From Palsa-1248 sp963737835 (GTDB lineage: Bacteria > Gemmatimonadota > Gemmatimonadetes > Gemmatimonadales > Gemmatimonadaceae), in NCBI GenBank assembly GCA_963737835.1, contig CAVTUH010000001.1:2046001-2110000 (forward strand): a stretch of DNA of 64,000 bases, read 5' to 3'. Of this stretch, positions 62,064 through 64,000 are shown one piece after another; within the stretch, counting starts at the first letter, position 1, and every line of letters starts with the position of its first letter. The notes under the pieces are model-generated. The model was not told the DNA's origin. It saw nothing but the letters and a program-made list of their open reading frames with translations, and made no database searches. The position numbers and the translations under genes are program-made.

Positions 62064-63950
62064 CTAGTGCCTGGAGCTTGGCTGAATCCCCACGATCCCC
62101 TGCTCGAGCCACGCGTGCCGTCCATCCAACACTTGCCGCGCGAGTCGTGACATCGGAGCGTCGGTCGGGTTAAAGAAGTCGGCGAAGTAGTGACTGATGC
62201 GGCGGCGGGCCAGGCGGCAGAAGGCGTCGGCCAGCGTGACCGCTTCCGGCTGTCCCTCGCCAGCGAGCATCTGCGCGCGCACGCACGCTGCCGACATCGC
62301 AAATAGCTCCGCTCCGATGTCGACCGCGCGGAAGAGCACCATCTGCCGGCGCTCGAGCTTCGGCCCGAACCGCACCATCGCGTGCACGATCGAACGGGCG
62401 AGGCGACGCGTAGCGCGTTCCACAAACCGCAGGTGTCGGGCAAGGCGCCCAAATTCTCCGAACGCTGGGAGTTGTCCGCGGCCGATCCATCGCGTGGCGT
62501 ACCACGCCGGATAGAAGCGCACGACGCGGCCGAGTGCACGCAGGCGCTCGCCGACCGTCGCGCCGGTTTCGACGAGCGCGAACGCGGTGCGCATGTGGTG
62601 GTCCACGGCCTCGCGCGCGATGAAGAGACGCATGATCTCCGACGAGCCTTCGAAGATCAAATTGATGCGGAAATCGCGCATCGCCCGCTCGACTGGGATC
62701 CCCGGTTCGCCTCGTCGCTCGAGCGACTCCGCCGTCTCGTACCCACGGCCGCCGCGAATCTGCAGCGTATCGTCGACGATGCGCCATCCGGCTTCCGTGT
62801 TGAACAGCTTTGCGACCGCGGCCTCGAGTCGGATGTCATATCCACCGCGCTCGTACAACAAGGTCGAGAGCTCGGCGACTGCCTCCATCGCGAACGTCGT
62901 GGCTGCCATCGACGCGAGCTTGTGGCCGACGGCCTCGTGTCGCCCAATGGGCTGGCCCCATTGCACACGCTCGACCGCCCAGGTGCGTGCAACCTGCAGC
63001 ATGGCTTTGCCGACGCCAGCGCAGCCAGCCGGAAGCGTCAGACGCCCGGTATTGAGCGTCGTCAGTGCGAGCTTGAGCCCCTTCCCTTCGCCCCACAAAA
63101 TGTTCTCGCGCGGTACGCGCACGTTGGTGAAGCGAATGAGCCCGTTCTCGATCGCCTTGAGTCCCATGAACCGCAGACGCTGGACCACCTCGACGCCCGG
63201 CATGTCGCGCTCGACAATGAACGCCGTGATCTGTTTTCGAGGACGCCCTTTGACGATGACGTCGGGCGTGCGCGCCATGACGACGAACAGCTCCGCCCGC
63301 GTGCCATTGGTGCACCACAGCTTCTCGCCATTCAGCACGAAATGCGATCCGTCGTCTGACGGGGTAGCGGCCGTGGTCATGTTCGCCGGATCGGAGCCGG
63401 CATCGACCTCCGTCAACGCGAACGCCGAGATCGCACCCTTGGCGAGGCGCGGAAAAAAACGTCGCTTTTGCTCCTCGGTGCCGAACAGCGCGAGTGGCTG
63501 CGGCACGCCGATCGACTGCGACGCGGAGAGCAGCGCCGTAAGGGAGCCATCCTTCGACGTCACCAGCTCCATCGCGCGCACGTACGCAAGCGGCGACAAC
63601 CCGAGCCCACCATACTCCCGCGGGATCTTGATGCCGAACGCACCCATCGCGCGGAGCTCGTTCACAATTTCTTCCGAGATCTGACCGGTGCGGTCGATCT
63701 CGTCAGAATCGATCCGCTCGACCAGCGCCCACAGCTTCGCCAGGAACGGCTCGGCGCGCGCCATGGCCTCCGAGTCCGGTCGCGGATGTGGATGGATCAG
63801 GTCCAACCGAAAGCGCCCAAGAAACAGCTCTCGGACAAAGCTCGGGTGCGCCCACTCGGTCTCGCGCGCCGCTTCGGCGACGTCGCGTGCTTCGCGCTCG
63901 GACGCGGGCGCGCCAGCCTTGCCCGTCGGCGTCTCGACGGCGGTGGCCAT
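62064..63950 (-). CDS. Acyl-CoA dehydrogenase (very-long-chain/ACAD9-like, with C-terminal extension)
   Basis: 628-residue flavoprotein for the first step of fatty acyl-CoA beta-oxidation. FAD/acyl-CoA domains show FGIKIPREYGGLGLSPLAYV, ALTEVDAGSDPANMTTAA, LNGEKLWCTNGTRAELFVVM, RFTNVRVPRENILWGEGKGL and WGQPIGRHEAVGHKLASMAA, then TLQIRGGRGYETAESLERRG and NLIFEGSSEIMRLFIAREAV (~residue 440). The ~170-residue C-terminal extension matches the membrane-associated VLCAD/ACAD9 layout. ATG 63950 follows CGGAG by ~8 bp. Overlap with the permease relic is none. No electron-transfer flavoprotein gene is in the window. Confidence 0.92.
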   Translation of the reverse strand: MATAVETPTGKAGAPASEREARDVAEAARETEWAHPSFVRELFLGRFRLDLIHPHPRPDSEAMARAEPFLAKLWALVERIDSDEIDRTGQISEEIVNELRAMGAFGIKIPREYGGLGLSPLAYVRAMELVTSKDGSLTALLSASQSIGVPQPLALFGTEEQKRRFFPRLAKGAISAFALTEVDAGSDPANMTTAATPSDDGSHFVLNGEKLWCTNGTRAELFVVMARTPDVIVKGRPRKQITAFIVERDMPGVEVVQRLRFMGLKAIENGLIRFTNVRVPRENILWGEGKGLKLALTTLNTGRLTLPAGCAGVGKAMLQVARTWAVERVQWGQPIGRHEAVGHKLASMAATTFAMEAVAELSTLLYERGGYDIRLEAAVAKLFNTEAGWRIVDDTLQIRGGRGYETAESLERRGEPGIPVERAMRDFRINLIFEGSSEIMRLFIAREAVDHHMRTAFALVETGATVGERLRALGRVVRFYPAWYATRWIGRGQLPAFGEFGRLARHLRFVERATRRLARSIVHAMVRFGPKLERRQMVLFRAVDIGAELFAMSAACVRAQMLAGEGQPEAVTLADAFCRLARRRISHYFADFFNPTDAPMSRLARQVLDGRHAWLEQGIVGIQPSSRH

Positions 63951-64000
63951 GACGGATCTCCGGAGTTGTCTGCTTGAAAGCTAGCTCTGTCCCGGAGACC

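Overview
The window is high-GC bacterial chromosome, densely coded on both strands, with no rRNA, tRNA, CRISPR array, transposase or phage gene that I can see. The gene set points to a Gram-negative, probably Gemmatimonadota or a close relative: an outer-membrane TolC lipoprotein with RND pumps, a cyclic beta-1,2-glucan synthase, lipoprotein signal peptides, VIT/vWA with ECF sigma, a 'putative ABC exporter' permease and a DUF2252 protein. That placement is inference from gene content and base composition, not from a marker gene.
Layout. 1-10 kb is housekeeping and mixed: start of sucA (off the left edge), a THUMP rRNA methyltransferase, recQ, an MscS channel, DUF2252, a glycosyltransferase, sufE, a TIGR01777 epimerase and a small conserved protein. 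9.5-14.1 kb holds a thiol/peroxide pair (DsbA-like and peroxiredoxin), DoxX, and an ABC exporter (ATPase plus permease). 14.2-18.5 kb is a minus-strand operon of VIT/vWA protein, ECF sigma factor and membrane anti-sigma factor; the last and first share a short motif. 18.7-28.2 kb has a beta-propeller/phosphoesterase lipoprotein, a zinc-ribbon-like small protein, a CoA ester lyase, a D-2-hydroxyacid dehydrogenase, a secreted two-repeat protein, a DUF2339 membrane protein and transketolase. 28.5-41.5 kb has a DMFase-like lipoprotein, a 9.5-kb cyclic glucan synthase gene, a small lipoprotein and a DUF2939-like membrane protein. 41.6-43.6 kb is a Ser/Thr kinase. 43.7-56.4 kb is an efflux locus: TolC lipoprotein, adaptor, and three consecutive RND permeases. 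56.4-64 kb has a GGDEF-EAL protein, an AhbA/AhbB-like two-repeat protein, an aminotransferase and an acyl-CoA dehydrogenase.
Two things run through the window. First, gaps between genes are filled by small palindromic repeats: one family with GGGRTC-rich inverted arms and CTGCGGG-type termini, another built on the palindrome GGCGACGCAATGCGTCGCC and related TAGGGGC/GCCCCTA hairpins, some of which supply stop codons to flanking genes. Second, three genes between about 16 and 26 kb (VIT/vWA, D-2-hydroxyacid dehydrogenase, DUF2339) are broken by at least six single-base frame changes, while nearly every other gene is intact; this may be recent decay or local assembly error.
No complete, clearly novel defence or mobile system is visible. 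The best candidates for something undescribed are the sigma/anti-sigma/VIT-vWA operon with its shared VTG box, the nested intergenic repeat elements, and the adaptor with a large Gly/Pro/His insertion feeding three RND paralogues.
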